Under the pieces are notes generated by a model. It searched no databases. It saw only the letters and a list, made by a program, of their open reading frames with translations, and was not told the DNA's origin. A stretch of 64,000 bases of DNA from the NCBI RefSeq assembly GCF_014050525.1, contig NZ_JACGAG010000010.1, positions 21,531 through 85,530 on the forward strand, read 5' to 3'. Source of the stretch: Clostridium sp. cel8. GTDB lineage: Bacteria; Bacillota; Clostridia; Clostridiales; Clostridiaceae. Position numbers and translations under genes: made by a program. Of the stretch, positions 8,595 to 16,775 are shown one piece after another (within the stretch, counting starts at the first letter, position 1; every line of letters starts with the position of its first letter).

Positions 8595-9263
8595 TTATTT
8601 AATCCATTCAACTACTTTATCAATCGGTTGTCTTGTCTTTGGAAATATCTCTGCATTAGGTGATCTATATCCAAAGGCCACCATTACAGCTAATCCAAAT
8701 TCATTTGTGTCAATAATTCCTTCTTTGCTTAAAATTTCTTCAATTTTTTCTCTATCAAATCCCTCCATAGGACATGAGTCAATACCAATAAAAGCTGCTG
8801 CTGTCATCATATTTGCAAGTGGAATATATACTTGTTTTCCAGCCCAGTCAAATAATTTTCTATCATCTGTCAAATCGAAATCACTTTCTTGGAATTTTTT
8901 ATAGAATTTCATCTTTCCGTCAATAACTTCTTGAGGCAATTTTTCCACATCTTTTGCCATATATTTAAGATAATCTGATCCTGCCTTAGTTCCTGAAGAT
9001 TTCCTAACCATAAGAAGTACAAAGTGACTAGCTGTTGGCAATTGCTTTTGAGCACCCCAGGAAAATTCCTTTAATTTCTCTCTCAAATCCATATTTTGAA
9101 CTACAACAAATTTCCATGGCTCCCAGCCAAATGAACTAGGTGATAGTCTTCCTGTTTCAAGAATAAAGTTAAAATCATCATCAGAAATTTTCTTTTCTTT
9201 ATCAAATTCCTTACATGCAAATCTAAAATTATAAGCTTTTATTAATTCATCTTTTTTATTCAT
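8595..9263 (-). CDS. NAD(P)H nitroreductase family flavoprotein
   Basis: A 222-residue FMN-dependent oxidoreductase of the NfsB/YfkO type. Family marks are the N-terminal YNFRFACKEFDKEKKIS (Arg for FMN phosphate), SPSSFGWEPWKFVVV, and the C-terminal AVMVAFGYRSPNAE.FPKTRQP. The enzyme is expected to be a cytoplasmic homodimer that reduces nitro compounds or quinones with NAD(P)H. It is a single gene: a hairpin follows its stop and about 70 A/T-rich bases separate it from the upstream arsA gene. Natural substrate unknown. Confidence 0.9.
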   Translation of the reverse strand: MNKKDELIKAYNFRFACKEFDKEKKISDDDFNFILETGRLSPSSFGWEPWKFVVVQNMDLREKLKEFSWGAQKQLPTASHFVLLMVRKSSGTKAGSDYLKYMAKDVEKLPQEVIDGKMKFYKKFQESDFDLTDDRKLFDWAGKQVYIPLANMMTAAAFIGIDSCPMEGFDREKIEEILSKEGIIDTNEFGLAVMVAFGYRSPNAEIFPKTRQPIDKVVEWIK

Positions 9264-9336
9264 AATTTTCTCCTTCTAATCAATATTAATAATCTATTTT
9301 ACTACTTTTATTATTACTCAAATATATATATAATAT

Positions 9337-11082
9337 TTATTTTATCAACTTGATAAGTTCTTCACCTTTTACTTCTTCTGGCTTCCATTCAATAACAGCA
9401 AATCTACCTTTAGATATTTCATTTACTTTATTAATCCATTGAATTTCGTTACTTGCCTTAGCTTTTAATATTTTATTTGTTGTATTAGTAGCATACATAC
9501 TAGAATTGATTACCCACCATTTACTGTGAATATCAGCTCTCTTTAGATCTTTTTGTAATCTCATTGCTTCATAAACTGGTGTGGTTTCTGGAAGAGTTAC
9601 AATAATAACTTCTGTGTGTTTCTCATCTTTTAATTTAGGTAACAATTTTTTAACTGATTCTGGTATATCTCCTTGGGATCTCTTTATCTCTTTATTATAA
9701 CTTTGAGTTGAATCCAAAAGTAATAGCGTATGGCCTGTAGGCGCTGTATCAATAACTACCACTTCATTTTCTGATCTATCAACAATCTCAGCAAAGGCTC
9801 TAAAAACCGCTATTTCCTGAGTGCATGGAGATCTTAAATCTTCTTCTACATACTCAATATCTTCTTCACTCATAGTTTCTCTAGCTTTACTAAGTACTTC
9901 TTCTCTATACTTTGCCAATTCTTTCTTCTCATCAATATGACTTAATGTGATTCCAAAGCTTTCATCTAAAACAAATTTCAAGTGTGCCGCTGGATCAGTA
10001 GTTGCTAAATGTACTTTTTTACCTTTCCTTGCCAGTCCCAATGCAATAGCTGCTGCAATGGTGGTCTTTCCTACTCCACCTTTTCCCATTGTGAACACAA
10101 CTTTTTTATCAGTATCATATAAATCTTCAATTACAGATTTTAATTTTGGAATTTCATCTACCATTAATTTATCATTGCTATATTCAATCTTATCTTCCTT
10201 TAGAAATGCTCTTACATTTTCTATTCCAATTATATTATAAGGTCTTAAAGGTATTTTAAATATTTCTAAATTCTTTAAGTACTCTGGAATTTCATTAAGA
10301 GCATTTTGTTGCTTTTCATATAACGCAGTTGATAGCATATCGTCATGACTTTCAAGAACTCCATTAATAACTAAAATTTGATTTTTTATACCTAGATCCT
10401 GAAGTTCTTTAGATGCTCTTTCAGCTTCTTTTAAAGGAGATACCTCTGGTCTTGAAACTAAAATTAACGTAGTCATATCACTATCAGCTAAAGCCTTTAC
10501 TGCATTTTTATAAACTCCTTTTCTGCTTTCAAGACCTGCTAACTGACCAAGGCATGATGCTCCATGAGTACTTTCACTTATAAAATTACTCCAAGCCGAT
10601 GGAAGCTGTAGCATTCTAAGTGTATGACCTGTAGGCGCTGTATCGAATATTATATAGTCAAATTCCTTTTGAATTTTTTCATCAGTAATAAAATTTGAAA
10701 ATTCATTAAATGCAGCTATTTCAACTGTACATGAACCTGAAAGTTGCTCTTCCATATTTTTAACAACTACATCCGGAAGCTTTCCTCTAAATGGCCCAAC
10801 TACACTTTCTCTATACTCTCTTGCAGCTTCTTCTGGATTCAAATTTGCAACTACAAGATTAGGTACATCTTTTATTTCAACTCCTTTATTATCTAATTCT
10901 GTATGAAAAACATCCTGTAAATTTGAAGCTGGATCTGTACTTACCAACATTATCTTTTTTCCTTCATCAGCTAAATTTATAGCTGTAGCACAGGCAGTTG
11001 AAGTTTTTCCTACTCCGCCTTTTCCAGTAAAAAACAAGTATTTAGTTAACTCTATATTGGAAAGATCGAATTTTTTTATCAT
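9337..11082 (-). CDS. arsA: Arsenite-stimulated ATPase ArsA, two-domain form
   Basis: A 581-residue duplicated ATPase. Each half has a deviant Walker A, GKGGVGKTS near residue 19 and GKGGVGKTT near residue 337, and a DTAPTGHTLR/L signal-transduction motif. The three metalloid cysteines known from E. coli ArsA are recognisable: GSCTVEIAAF, GASCLGQLAGLE and SPCTQEIAVF. ArsA takes As(III) or Sb(III) from the chaperone ArsD and drives an efflux pump. ArsD is encoded 21 bases upstream, so the two form an operon. No ArsB or Acr3 gene lies in the window, so the membrane partner is elsewhere or is one of the permeases at 13.9-15.9 kb. Confidence 0.95.
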   Translation of the reverse strand: MIKKFDLSNIELTKYLFFTGKGGVGKTSTACATAINLADEGKKIMLVSTDPASNLQDVFHTELDNKGVEIKDVPNLVVANLNPEEAAREYRESVVGPFRGKLPDVVVKNMEEQLSGSCTVEIAAFNEFSNFITDEKIQKEFDYIIFDTAPTGHTLRMLQLPSAWSNFISESTHGASCLGQLAGLESRKGVYKNAVKALADSDMTTLILVSRPEVSPLKEAERASKELQDLGIKNQILVINGVLESHDDMLSTALYEKQQNALNEIPEYLKNLEIFKIPLRPYNIIGIENVRAFLKEDKIEYSNDKLMVDEIPKLKSVIEDLYDTDKKVVFTMGKGGVGKTTIAAAIALGLARKGKKVHLATTDPAAHLKFVLDESFGITLSHIDEKKELAKYREEVLSKARETMSEEDIEYVEEDLRSPCTQEIAVFRAFAEIVDRSENEVVVIDTAPTGHTLLLLDSTQSYNKEIKRSQGDIPESVKKLLPKLKDEKHTEVIIVTLPETTPVYEAMRLQKDLKRADIHSKWWVINSSMYATNTTNKILKAKASNEIQWINKVNEISKGRFAVIEWKPEEVKGEELIKLIK

Positions 11083-11103
11083 AGTAATATCTCCTTTTTT
11101 ACT

Positions 11104-11475
11104 TTAACAGCATACACCTTCACAGCCACAATCTTTAGATTTTAATTTTACTTTAGCTCTAATGTAGCTTTCAGGAATCTCTAATAAATTGCAAAATTCC
11201 TCATTAGTTGGATACCCTTTAGTTTTAACAACTTTACCATCAACCATAATTACTGGTAAAATATCTGGCCCTTCAGCATTTAGTAATTCATTAATACTTT
11301 TATTATCAACAAAAGCTTGAGGATTATTAGTTAGATTATATCTTTCCACTATAATTCCTTTTTTCTTTAAATTATTTAGAACTACAGATACTCTCAATAA
11401 TTCACGGTTAACACTAGGTCCACAAACTCCTGTTGAACAACACATTGCTGGATCATATATAATCATTTTTTTCAT
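11104..11475 (-). CDS. arsD: Arsenic metallochaperone ArsD
   Basis: A 123-residue protein with the ArsD thioredoxin-like fold. The opening YDPAMCCSTGVCGPSV contains the vicinal Cys pair and the third Cys (C12, C13, C18) that bind As(III) in characterised ArsD proteins. A cysteine cluster at the C-terminus (CGCEGVCC) gives a second possible site. It delivers metalloid to ArsA and can weakly repress its own operon. The ATG has GGAGATG upstream. A perfect 26-base palindrome lies directly upstream of the ribosome site and is the likely operator. ArsA follows in the same operon. Confidence 0.95.
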   Translation of the reverse strand: MKKMIIYDPAMCCSTGVCGPSVNRELLRVSVVLNNLKKKGIIVERYNLTNNPQAFVDNKSINELLNAEGPDILPVIMVDGKVVKTKGYPTNEEFCNLLEIPESYIRAKVKLKSKDCGCEGVCC

Positions 11476-11491
11476 AATTTACATCTCCTTA

Positions 11492-11517
11492 TATACATAG
11501 ATAATTATCTATGTATA
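11492..11517. promoter_or_regulatory. Perfect 26-bp palindrome, probable repressor operator of arsD-arsA
   Basis: Arms TATACATAGATAA and TTATCTATGTATA are perfectly complementary and meet with no spacer, 17 bases upstream of the arsD start. Position and size fit an ArsR/SmtB-family or ArsD operator covering the promoter. Its sequence differs from the near-palindrome in front of the arsR gene at 16.3 kb, so the same regulator may not bind both. A second partial copy (CTATGTATCTAT) lies near 11596. Confidence 0.7.
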
Positions 11518-11625
11518 GTATATGCTATCATTTATATTATTGTCAATATACAATATATTTATTAATGGTTAATTAATATTATATTCACTTTAGTCTATGT
11601 ATCTATATTTTCTTACTATTAAAAA

Positions 11626-11650
11626 AGTAACCACAAAACTTGTGGTTACT
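11626..11650 (-). terminator. Terminator after the [FeFe] hydrogenase gene
   Basis: An 11-bp perfect stem (AGTAACCACAA with TTGTGGTTACT) and a 3-base loop, followed on the leftward strand by TTTTTT. It lies 20 bases past the hydrogenase stop and isolates that gene from the arsD-arsA operon. Confidence 0.9.
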
Positions 11651-11670
11651 CAAATTACTTAATTAATATT

Positions 11671-13185
11671 TTATTTTTTTGGAACTCCATGTAAAAGATA
11701 GAGTTTATCAGCATATTTTGATTCATCTGAAACCTTGAGTTCAGATTTCTTTGATGCAATTTTAACCTGTACTCCTGATATATTTGGTTTTGCAATACAA
11801 CCAGCTCCTGATACACATCCTTCAGGGCAGGCCATTCCTTCTAGTAAATATCCATCATATTTACCCTTTACTGCATCGTCAAACATCTTCCTACATTCCT
11901 TAAGTCCAGCTGCTGATTTAATTTTAACTTCTCTATCTGGATGTTGTTTTTTTATTAGATTAGATACAGCCTCTGCAACTCCTCCAGCAACAGCAAAACC
12001 TCTTCCTGAAGCAGTAGCTTCATTATTTAATGTATTTTTAGTACCTACTATTTTAATTCCCTTTGCATCTAACATACCTGATAATTCTTCAAATGTAATA
12101 ACAAAATCAACTTCACTTTTTACACTTTTTCTAGAAGCCTCTAATTTTTTAGCACTACATGGTCCAATAAATACTATCTTTGCATCTTTATTCTTTTCCC
12201 TTACTAAACGAGCTGCAAACACCATAGGTGTTAATGCCATTGATACATTATCAGCATGATCAGGATGAGATTTTTTAGCCATTACAGACCATGCTGGACA
12301 ACAAGATGTTGCCATAAAAGATAGATTTTTAGGAACATTTTCTATAAAATCTTTAGCTTCATCAATTGTACAAATATCTGCTCCTATTGCAACTTCAACT
12401 ACATCTTTAAATCCTAATTTAATCATAGCTTCTTTGAAATCATCAAATCCTACATTTTTACCAAACTGCCCTAAATATGAAGGAGCTACAATTGCAATAA
12501 CATCATTTTTTTGCTTGATTGCCTGAATAAGCTGATAAATTTGGCTCTTATCTGAAATTGCTCCAAATGGACAATTTACCAAACACATTCCACAGCTTAC
12601 ACACTTATCATAGTCTATATCAGCTCTTCCATTTTCATCTGATGATATAGCATCCATTCCACAAGCAGAAGCACATGGACGCTCATGCTTTATTATTGCT
12701 GAATATGGACATGCTTTAGCACATAATCCGCACTTTATACATTTATCCTGATCAATAAAGCTTTTACCATTTATAATACTTGTAGCATTCTTTGGGCAAA
12801 CCTCTACACATGGATGTGCCAAGCATCCACGACACATATTTGTTACTTCATAACTCTTAGTTGGACATGCATTGCAAGCAAATTTTATTATATTAATCAG
12901 CGGTGGTTCATAATATTTAGATGGTTTAGTAGCTTGTTCTATCCCTTCAGTAATTGGTCTAGGCTTGTCACTGGGTCTTAAGTTCAATCCCATTGCAAGT
13001 CGAACTCTTTCACTGACAATTGCTCTTTCCAAAAAAGCACTTTGCCTGTATTTACCAACATCTCCTCCAACAATTTCATAAGGAATGTTGGCAATTTCAT
13101 CTAGGTTACCATTAAATGCAATTTTACTTACAGCTGTAAAAACCTTATGCCTTATATCAGCAAGTGTCTTATATTCGTACTTCAT
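11671..13185 (-). CDS. [FeFe] hydrogenase, group-B-like, with several [4Fe-4S] clusters
   Basis: A 504-residue enzyme. Residues 104-206 hold a cysteine-rich region with ferredoxin-like motifs (CRGCLAHPCVEVC, CIKCGLCAKAC, CVSCGMCLVNC). The H-cluster motifs are TSCCPAW (293-299), GPCSAKKLEA (341-350) and EGMACPEGC (449-457). The TSCCPAW and GPC.AKK forms, rather than the prototypical PGW and MPC forms, point to the less-studied group B enzymes such as the second and third hydrogenases of C. pasteurianum. Reaction: proton reduction or H2 oxidation with ferredoxin. It is monocistronic: a TATAAT box at about 13251-13256 (leftward), an AGAGGAGA ribosome site, and a terminator after the stop. Its position between two metalloid operons may be chance. 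Confidence 0.9.
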   Translation of the reverse strand: MKYEYKTLADIRHKVFTAVSKIAFNGNLDEIANIPYEIVGGDVGKYRQSAFLERAIVSERVRLAMGLNLRPSDKPRPITEGIEQATKPSKYYEPPLINIIKFACNACPTKSYEVTNMCRGCLAHPCVEVCPKNATSIINGKSFIDQDKCIKCGLCAKACPYSAIIKHERPCASACGMDAISSDENGRADIDYDKCVSCGMCLVNCPFGAISDKSQIYQLIQAIKQKNDVIAIVAPSYLGQFGKNVGFDDFKEAMIKLGFKDVVEVAIGADICTIDEAKDFIENVPKNLSFMATSCCPAWSVMAKKSHPDHADNVSMALTPMVFAARLVREKNKDAKIVFIGPCSAKKLEASRKSVKSEVDFVITFEELSGMLDAKGIKIVGTKNTLNNEATASGRGFAVAGGVAEAVSNLIKKQHPDREVKIKSAAGLKECRKMFDDAVKGKYDGYLLEGMACPEGCVSGAGCIAKPNISGVQVKIASKKSELKVSDESKYADKLYLLHGVPKK

Positions 13186-13565
13186 TTCTTTCTCCTCTCT
13201 TTTGTAAGCAATTTTTTATAGATATTAAATACTATTAGCATAATTTATAAATTATACTAACGATAAATACCTGTTTGGAATTTTAACAATGCAATATCCG
13301 CAGTATCCATTTCTCATCAAATATTTAATTTGCCTATTTTAATTTCTGCACTTTATATATTATTTGCGTTTATATTATAACATATTTAGAATTGTTCATG
13401 AAACCTTAATTGTTAAATTTTTAATTAATTTATCACCTATTAGTTATTAATCAACTGTTTCAATACTTAAAAATAGCTAAAACTAAAGCGCAAGACAAAT
13501 AAGATAATCTTACGCTTTAATTCTAAAATATCTGTTATTGTAAAATTTTTATATTAATACCTTCA
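13186..13565. other. 380-base gap with hydrogenase promoter and thioredoxin-operon terminator
   Basis: No coding signal is visible. The left part holds the hydrogenase ribosome site and a leftward TATAAT at 13251-13256 without a clear -35 box. The right part holds the terminator listed at 13484-13519. The middle is A/T-rich; I looked for a Rex-type TTGTTAA..TTAACAA site and saw only a half-site near 13412. Confidence 0.6.
13484..13519 (-). terminator. Terminator after the thioredoxin-like gene
   Basis: TAAAGCG-AAGA pairs with TCTT-CGCTTTA (one mismatch) around a 12-base A/T loop, about 45 bases past the stop of the thioredoxin-like gene, followed leftward by TTTAGTT. It ends the arsR-permease-thioredoxin operon. 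Confidence 0.75.
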
Positions 13566-13793
13566 TTATAGATATTTTTTTATTTCATCTTTTGAAAGTA
13601 CTTTTCCCATAGCTTTTACCTTCTCATCAACTACTAATGCAGGTGTACCCATTACTCCATAGGACATTATGTCCTTAACATCTTGTACCTTTTCAATAGT
13701 TGCATCAATACCCATTTCTTTTATTGCTTCCTTGGCATTAGCCTCTAATTTTTTACATTTTGCACATCCTGAACCTAAAATTTTAATTACCAT
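13566..13793 (-). CDS. Small thioredoxin-like redox-active disulfide protein
   Basis: A 75-residue protein of the MTH895/TM0996 glutaredoxin-like family. It has the CxxC centre in GSGCAKCKKLEANAKEA and the cis-proline segment YGVMGTPALVVD. Such proteins reduce disulfides and often accompany DUF318/YraQ permeases and ArsR regulators, where they may handle metal or organo-arsenic thiolates. The ATG has GGAGGA upstream. It is the last gene of the operon that starts with the ArsR repressor at 16273 and contains three permease genes. Confidence 0.9.
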   Translation of the reverse strand: MVIKILGSGCAKCKKLEANAKEAIKEMGIDATIEKVQDVKDIMSYGVMGTPALVVDEKVKAMGKVLSKDEIKKYL

Positions 13794-13882
13794 ATTTTAT
13801 TCCTCCTTAATTATTTATTATAAAATATTAATTAATTTATTAAAAATTAAATAAATTAATTATATAAGTAATATCTTATCAT

Positions 13883-14413
13883 CTATAAACTTTCTGCTCT
13901 TTGATATACTCTTTCAACCTCTTTTTTAGGTATTATATGAGAAAGAATATATGCAATAATTATTATTCCTGGTATATCAATTAACAATCTAGTAATAGCA
14001 AACTTTATACCTAAAGAAGATAGTTCAAACAAAAACATTGGAATTTTTGTTGTGGACCATGCACCTATAAATATAAGCACATTACTAAATTTTACACCTT
14101 TTTTCATAAATACTGCAGCTATTGGAAATGCACCATACAATGGTCCTGCTGCTGCTGAACCTATAAAAATAGCAAGCAGTATTCCAACTATTCCTGATTT
14201 TTCACCCATAAACTTTATCATTGTTTCTCTAGGAACCCATATATCTAAAAGGCCTAACAATAGAAAAACAGGTGGAATGACTAATGCCATTTCTTTAAAT
14301 GAATATGCTGTTATGTCTATTGCTTTTAAACCAATTTTGTTATTTATAAAAAACAGTATAGCAATCATAAATAATGTTCCAATAAAAAATCTATATCTTT
14401 TAATCAAGTTCAT
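13883..14413 (-). CDS. Half-size permease, YraQ/DUF318-like, second half
   Basis: A 176-residue membrane protein with about five hydrophobic segments. The central GSAAAGPLYGAFPIAAVFMKKGVKF segment, split by a loop, resembles one repeat of the DUF318 permease fold. It overlaps the preceding half-permease gene by four bases (ATGA), which suggests that the two products assemble as a heterodimer equal to one full permease. It lacks the CSCSS motif seen in the full-length permease upstream, so it probably carries a different solute. Transported substrate unknown; context suggests metalloid or thiol complexes. Confidence 0.75.
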   Translation of the reverse strand: MNLIKRYRFFIGTLFMIAILFFINNKIGLKAIDITAYSFKEMALVIPPVFLLLGLLDIWVPRETMIKFMGEKSGIVGILLAIFIGSAAAGPLYGAFPIAAVFMKKGVKFSNVLIFIGAWSTTKIPMFLFELSSLGIKFAITRLLIDIPGIIIIAYILSHIIPKKEVERVYQRAESL

Positions 14414-14901
14414 ATTCTACCACAAACCTTTCCTAGGATATATGCCACTATAAAAGAAAATATAAATGCTAAAATGTTTCTTACAATTGCAAGTCTTTTA
14501 CCAAAATATTTAATTTCTACAGGCATTGTAACAATTCCTACCATCATCAATGTAGAAATAAAAGCTCCAATTTGCATATAGCCTGCACCATTTTCAAGCA
14601 GCATTGCCGCTGTTGGAAAGGCGACAAATCCTGGAATTAAAGTTATTGCTCCAATTAATGCGGAAACAACTGTACCATACCATCCTGATTGGACTCCAAT
14701 AATCTTCGATATAAACTCTGCATCAAATACTGAAAGCATTATACCAACAAGAACAATTACTCCTAAAAACTGTGGAAGTATGTTCTCAAAAGCCTTCCAT
14801 GCTTTTTTTAGAGCCTTTTTAGTTTTATTTTTATCTTTGTAGTAAGACAGTAATAAAAGAAATATTGTAATACTATATATTCCTATATTCAATATTATCA
14901 C
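14410..14901 (-). CDS. Half-size permease, YraQ/DUF318-like, first half
   Basis: A 163-residue protein with four or five membrane segments and a basic cytoplasmic stretch (KDKNKTKKALKKAWKAFE) after the first. The IPGFVAFPTAAMLLENGAG segment parallels GPLYGAFPIAAVFMKKG in the next gene, which shows the two halves are related repeats. Gene overlap with the downstream half and 19 bases from the full permease put it firmly in the ArsR-led operon. Similar split pairs occur in clostridia and methanogens next to thioredoxin-like proteins. Function unproven. Confidence 0.75.
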   Translation of the reverse strand: MIILNIGIYSITIFLLLLSYYKDKNKTKKALKKAWKAFENILPQFLGVIVLVGIMLSVFDAEFISKIIGVQSGWYGTVVSALIGAITLIPGFVAFPTAAMLLENGAGYMQIGAFISTLMMVGIVTMPVEIKYFGKRLAIVRNILAFIFSFIVAYILGKVCGRI

Positions 14902-14920
14902 TCCCTAAAAATGCATGGTA

Positions 14921-15889
14921 TTAAATCAAAAAGTGTGCAATAGCATTAAAGAAATATCCAACAAATATAATAGCAATGCCAGTTATAACAACGAAGGCTC
15001 CTATTAATTTAGGTTTAATAACCTTTCTAAGTAATATCATCTCTGGAAGTGATAGAGCTGTTGTTGCCATCATAAATGCAAGTGCTGTTCCTATTCCAAC
15101 TCCTTTATTAATTAATGCTTCTGCAATTGGAATAGTTCCCAAGGCATTTGAATAAAGTGGTACTCCACAAACTACTGCTATAACAACTGCAAATGGATTA
15201 TTAGGTCCTGCATATTTAGATAGTAATGATGCTGGTGCCCATCCATGAATTAATGCTCCTAAACCTATACCAATTAAAAGAAATATCCAAACCCTATTTA
15301 TAATGTCTTTTACATTATCAAGAGCAAAATGTACTCTGTCTTTATAAGATAGCTTTTCTATATCTACCTCTCTTGATTGAATTTCATAGACATATTCTTC
15401 AACTTGCTTTTCCATTTTTAATAGTCCAATAAATATTCCTCCAAATATACCTATTACAACACCTGTAATAACATATACTAAAGCAATTTTCCAACCAAAT
15501 GAAGCAAGTAGTATAGCAAATGCTGCTTCATTTACAATTGGTGAAGTTATGAGGAACGAAAATGTAACCCCTAATGGAATTCCTGCTTCAACAAATCCAA
15601 TAAATATAGGCACCGATGAACAAGAACAAAATGGTGTAACAATTCCAAGTAAGGAAGCCATTATATTTCCCTTTACCCCACTAAATCTTTCTAGAATTTT
15701 TTTTGTTCTCTCAGGTGGGAAATAACTTCTAATATATGATATTGCAAAAATCATTATACCCAATAATATAATAATTTTTATAGTATCAAAAAAGAAAAAG
15801 TGAACACTTGAACCTAAACGTGTTTCCATAGATATATTAAATACATTTTCGACTAATAGTCTTATTAAATAATCTAACCAATTGAACAT
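14921..15889 (-). CDS. YraQ/ArsP-type permease (DUF318)
   Basis: A 322-residue inner-membrane protein with about eight hydrophobic segments. The signature TPFCSCSSVPIFIGF, with its cysteine triplet, is diagnostic for the YraQ/ArsP permease family. ArsP members export trivalent organo-arsenicals such as methylarsenite; others move Cu/Zn or unknown solutes. A cytoplasmic charged loop (residues about 165-190) separates the two halves. The gene follows arsR by 21 bases and precedes the two half-permeases, so its expression should be released by the metalloid sensor. The second repeat carries GVPLYSNALGTIPIAEAL. Confidence 0.85.
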   Translation of the reverse strand: MFNWLDYLIRLLVENVFNISMETRLGSSVHFFFFDTIKIIILLGIMIFAISYIRSYFPPERTKKILERFSGVKGNIMASLLGIVTPFCSCSSVPIFIGFVEAGIPLGVTFSFLITSPIVNEAAFAILLASFGWKIALVYVITGVVIGIFGGIFIGLLKMEKQVEEYVYEIQSREVDIEKLSYKDRVHFALDNVKDIINRVWIFLLIGIGLGALIHGWAPASLLSKYAGPNNPFAVVIAVVCGVPLYSNALGTIPIAEALINKGVGIGTALAFMMATTALSLPEMILLRKVIKPKLIGAFVVITGIAIIFVGYFFNAIAHFLI

Positions 15890-15910
15890 TTAAAACACCT
15901 CTTATATGAA

Positions 15911-16273
15911 TTAACTCAATTTCTTAGTGCTATTTGGATTGCATTGTTTTGAATATATTTCTTTATCAACTAATCTTTCGCTATCTGCTTTTAGCTGTGG
16001 ATAATTTTCAATATTATCTATAATATTAGTAATCAAACTTTCTAATACAGGATCCTTAATATTCAATGAGTAAAAAATAAATTGCTCTTTTCTCTCATCT
16101 CTAACAAAACCATTATCCCTAAGCTTGGCTAAATGCTTAGATACCTTAGGCTGAGATAGTTCTAAAATACCGCACATTTCACATACACACAGTTCTTCCT
16201 GTCCAAGCAATACAATTATTCTCAATCTAGTTTCATCTGATAATAATTTAAATAAATTTGTAAGTTCATTCAT
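15911..16273 (-). CDS. arsR: ArsR-family metalloid-responsive repressor
   Basis: A 120-residue winged-helix repressor. The DNA-reading helix lies at LELSQPKVSKHLAKLRDNGFV, preceded by the metalloid loop ELCVCEMC, which matches the ELCVCDL As(III)-binding motif of classical ArsR. A further Cys sits near the C-terminus (SKQCNP). It is first in the leftward operon with three permease genes and a thioredoxin-like gene and should repress that operon until As(III), Sb(III) or an organo-arsenical binds. A near-palindromic operator lies upstream of its start. Confidence 0.93.
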   Translation of the reverse strand: MNELTNLFKLLSDETRLRIIVLLGQEELCVCEMCGILELSQPKVSKHLAKLRDNGFVRDERKEQFIFYSLNIKDPVLESLITNIIDNIENYPQLKADSERLVDKEIYSKQCNPNSTKKLS

Positions 16274-16309
16274 GACAATTTCCTCTCTTTAAATAAATAT
16301 AATACTTAT

Positions 16310-16333
16310 ATACTCATATCCGTATATGTGTAT
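16310..16333. promoter_or_regulatory. Near-palindromic ArsR-type operator
   Basis: A 24-base imperfect palindrome (ATACTCATATCC then GTATATGTGTAT) 37 bases upstream of the arsR start. Nine of the twelve paired positions are complementary. Placement over the promoter of the arsR operon and the dyad layout fit an ArsR-family operator. The rightward SHOCT gene starts 125 bases further on, so it may share the control region. Confidence 0.6.
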
Positions 16334-16457
16334 TATATGCTTCTCTTTCATAATTGTCAACTATATAAATTTTATTTCTCCACAATTCCTCCACAGTTTA
16401 TCTATATAATTCAATGTATAGAGATAATAAACTTTTATTAAAGGGAGGAATTGACTT

Positions 16458-16700
16458 ATGTTTTGTGGTGGTTATGGCTTTGGTGGCCCAAGTTCTATGG
16501 GACACAGCTGGATATATTTAACCATTGGCTTTAGATTATTAATATTTATAGGTTTAATTTTCTTTGCTATTAAACTATTTAAAACCTATTCTAATAAATC
16601 AAATAATGCTATTAATATACTCAATGAAAAATTTGCTACAGGTGAAATTAGTGAGGAAGAATATTTAAAAAGGAAAACAATTCTTTCACAGAAAAACTAG
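16458..16700 (+). CDS. Small membrane-anchored SHOCT-domain protein
   Basis: An 80-residue protein with a Gly/Met-rich start (MFCGGYGFGG), one transmembrane segment (about residues 21-40) and a C-terminal SHOCT domain, recognisable from ILNEKFATGEISEEEYLKRK. SHOCT segments are short helical modules thought to mediate oligomerisation. Such proteins are often found beside metal-responsive two-component systems. AGGGAGG lies before the ATG, and TATAAT-like bases occur near 16401. The stop codon falls inside a terminator, so it is mostly transcribed separately from the following regulator. Confidence 0.85.
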   Translation: MFCGGYGFGGPSSMGHSWIYLTIGFRLLIFIGLIFFAIKLFKTYSNKSNNAINILNEKFATGEISEEEYLKRKTILSQKN

Positions 16701-16725
16701 AGATTAAGCTCTCTAGTTTTTTTTA
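16696..16725 (+). terminator. Terminator after the SHOCT gene
   Basis: ACTAGAG pairs with CTCTAGT around an 8-base loop and is followed by TTTTTTTT. The stem includes the stop codon of the SHOCT gene. Confidence 0.9.
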
Positions 16726-16775
16726 TAGGTATAATCTATAATATAACTAAAATAATGGCAAGTGGAGGTATCTCT

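Noticed and set aside
9947..10240. Plus-strand open frames opposite arsA, hydrogenase and other large genes
   Set aside because: They have no ribosome site, show compositions that mirror the coding strand, and lie inside well-supported genes.
13412..13440. Rex-binding site upstream of the hydrogenase
   Set aside because: Only one half-site (TTGTTAA) is seen, with no inverted partner at the proper spacing.
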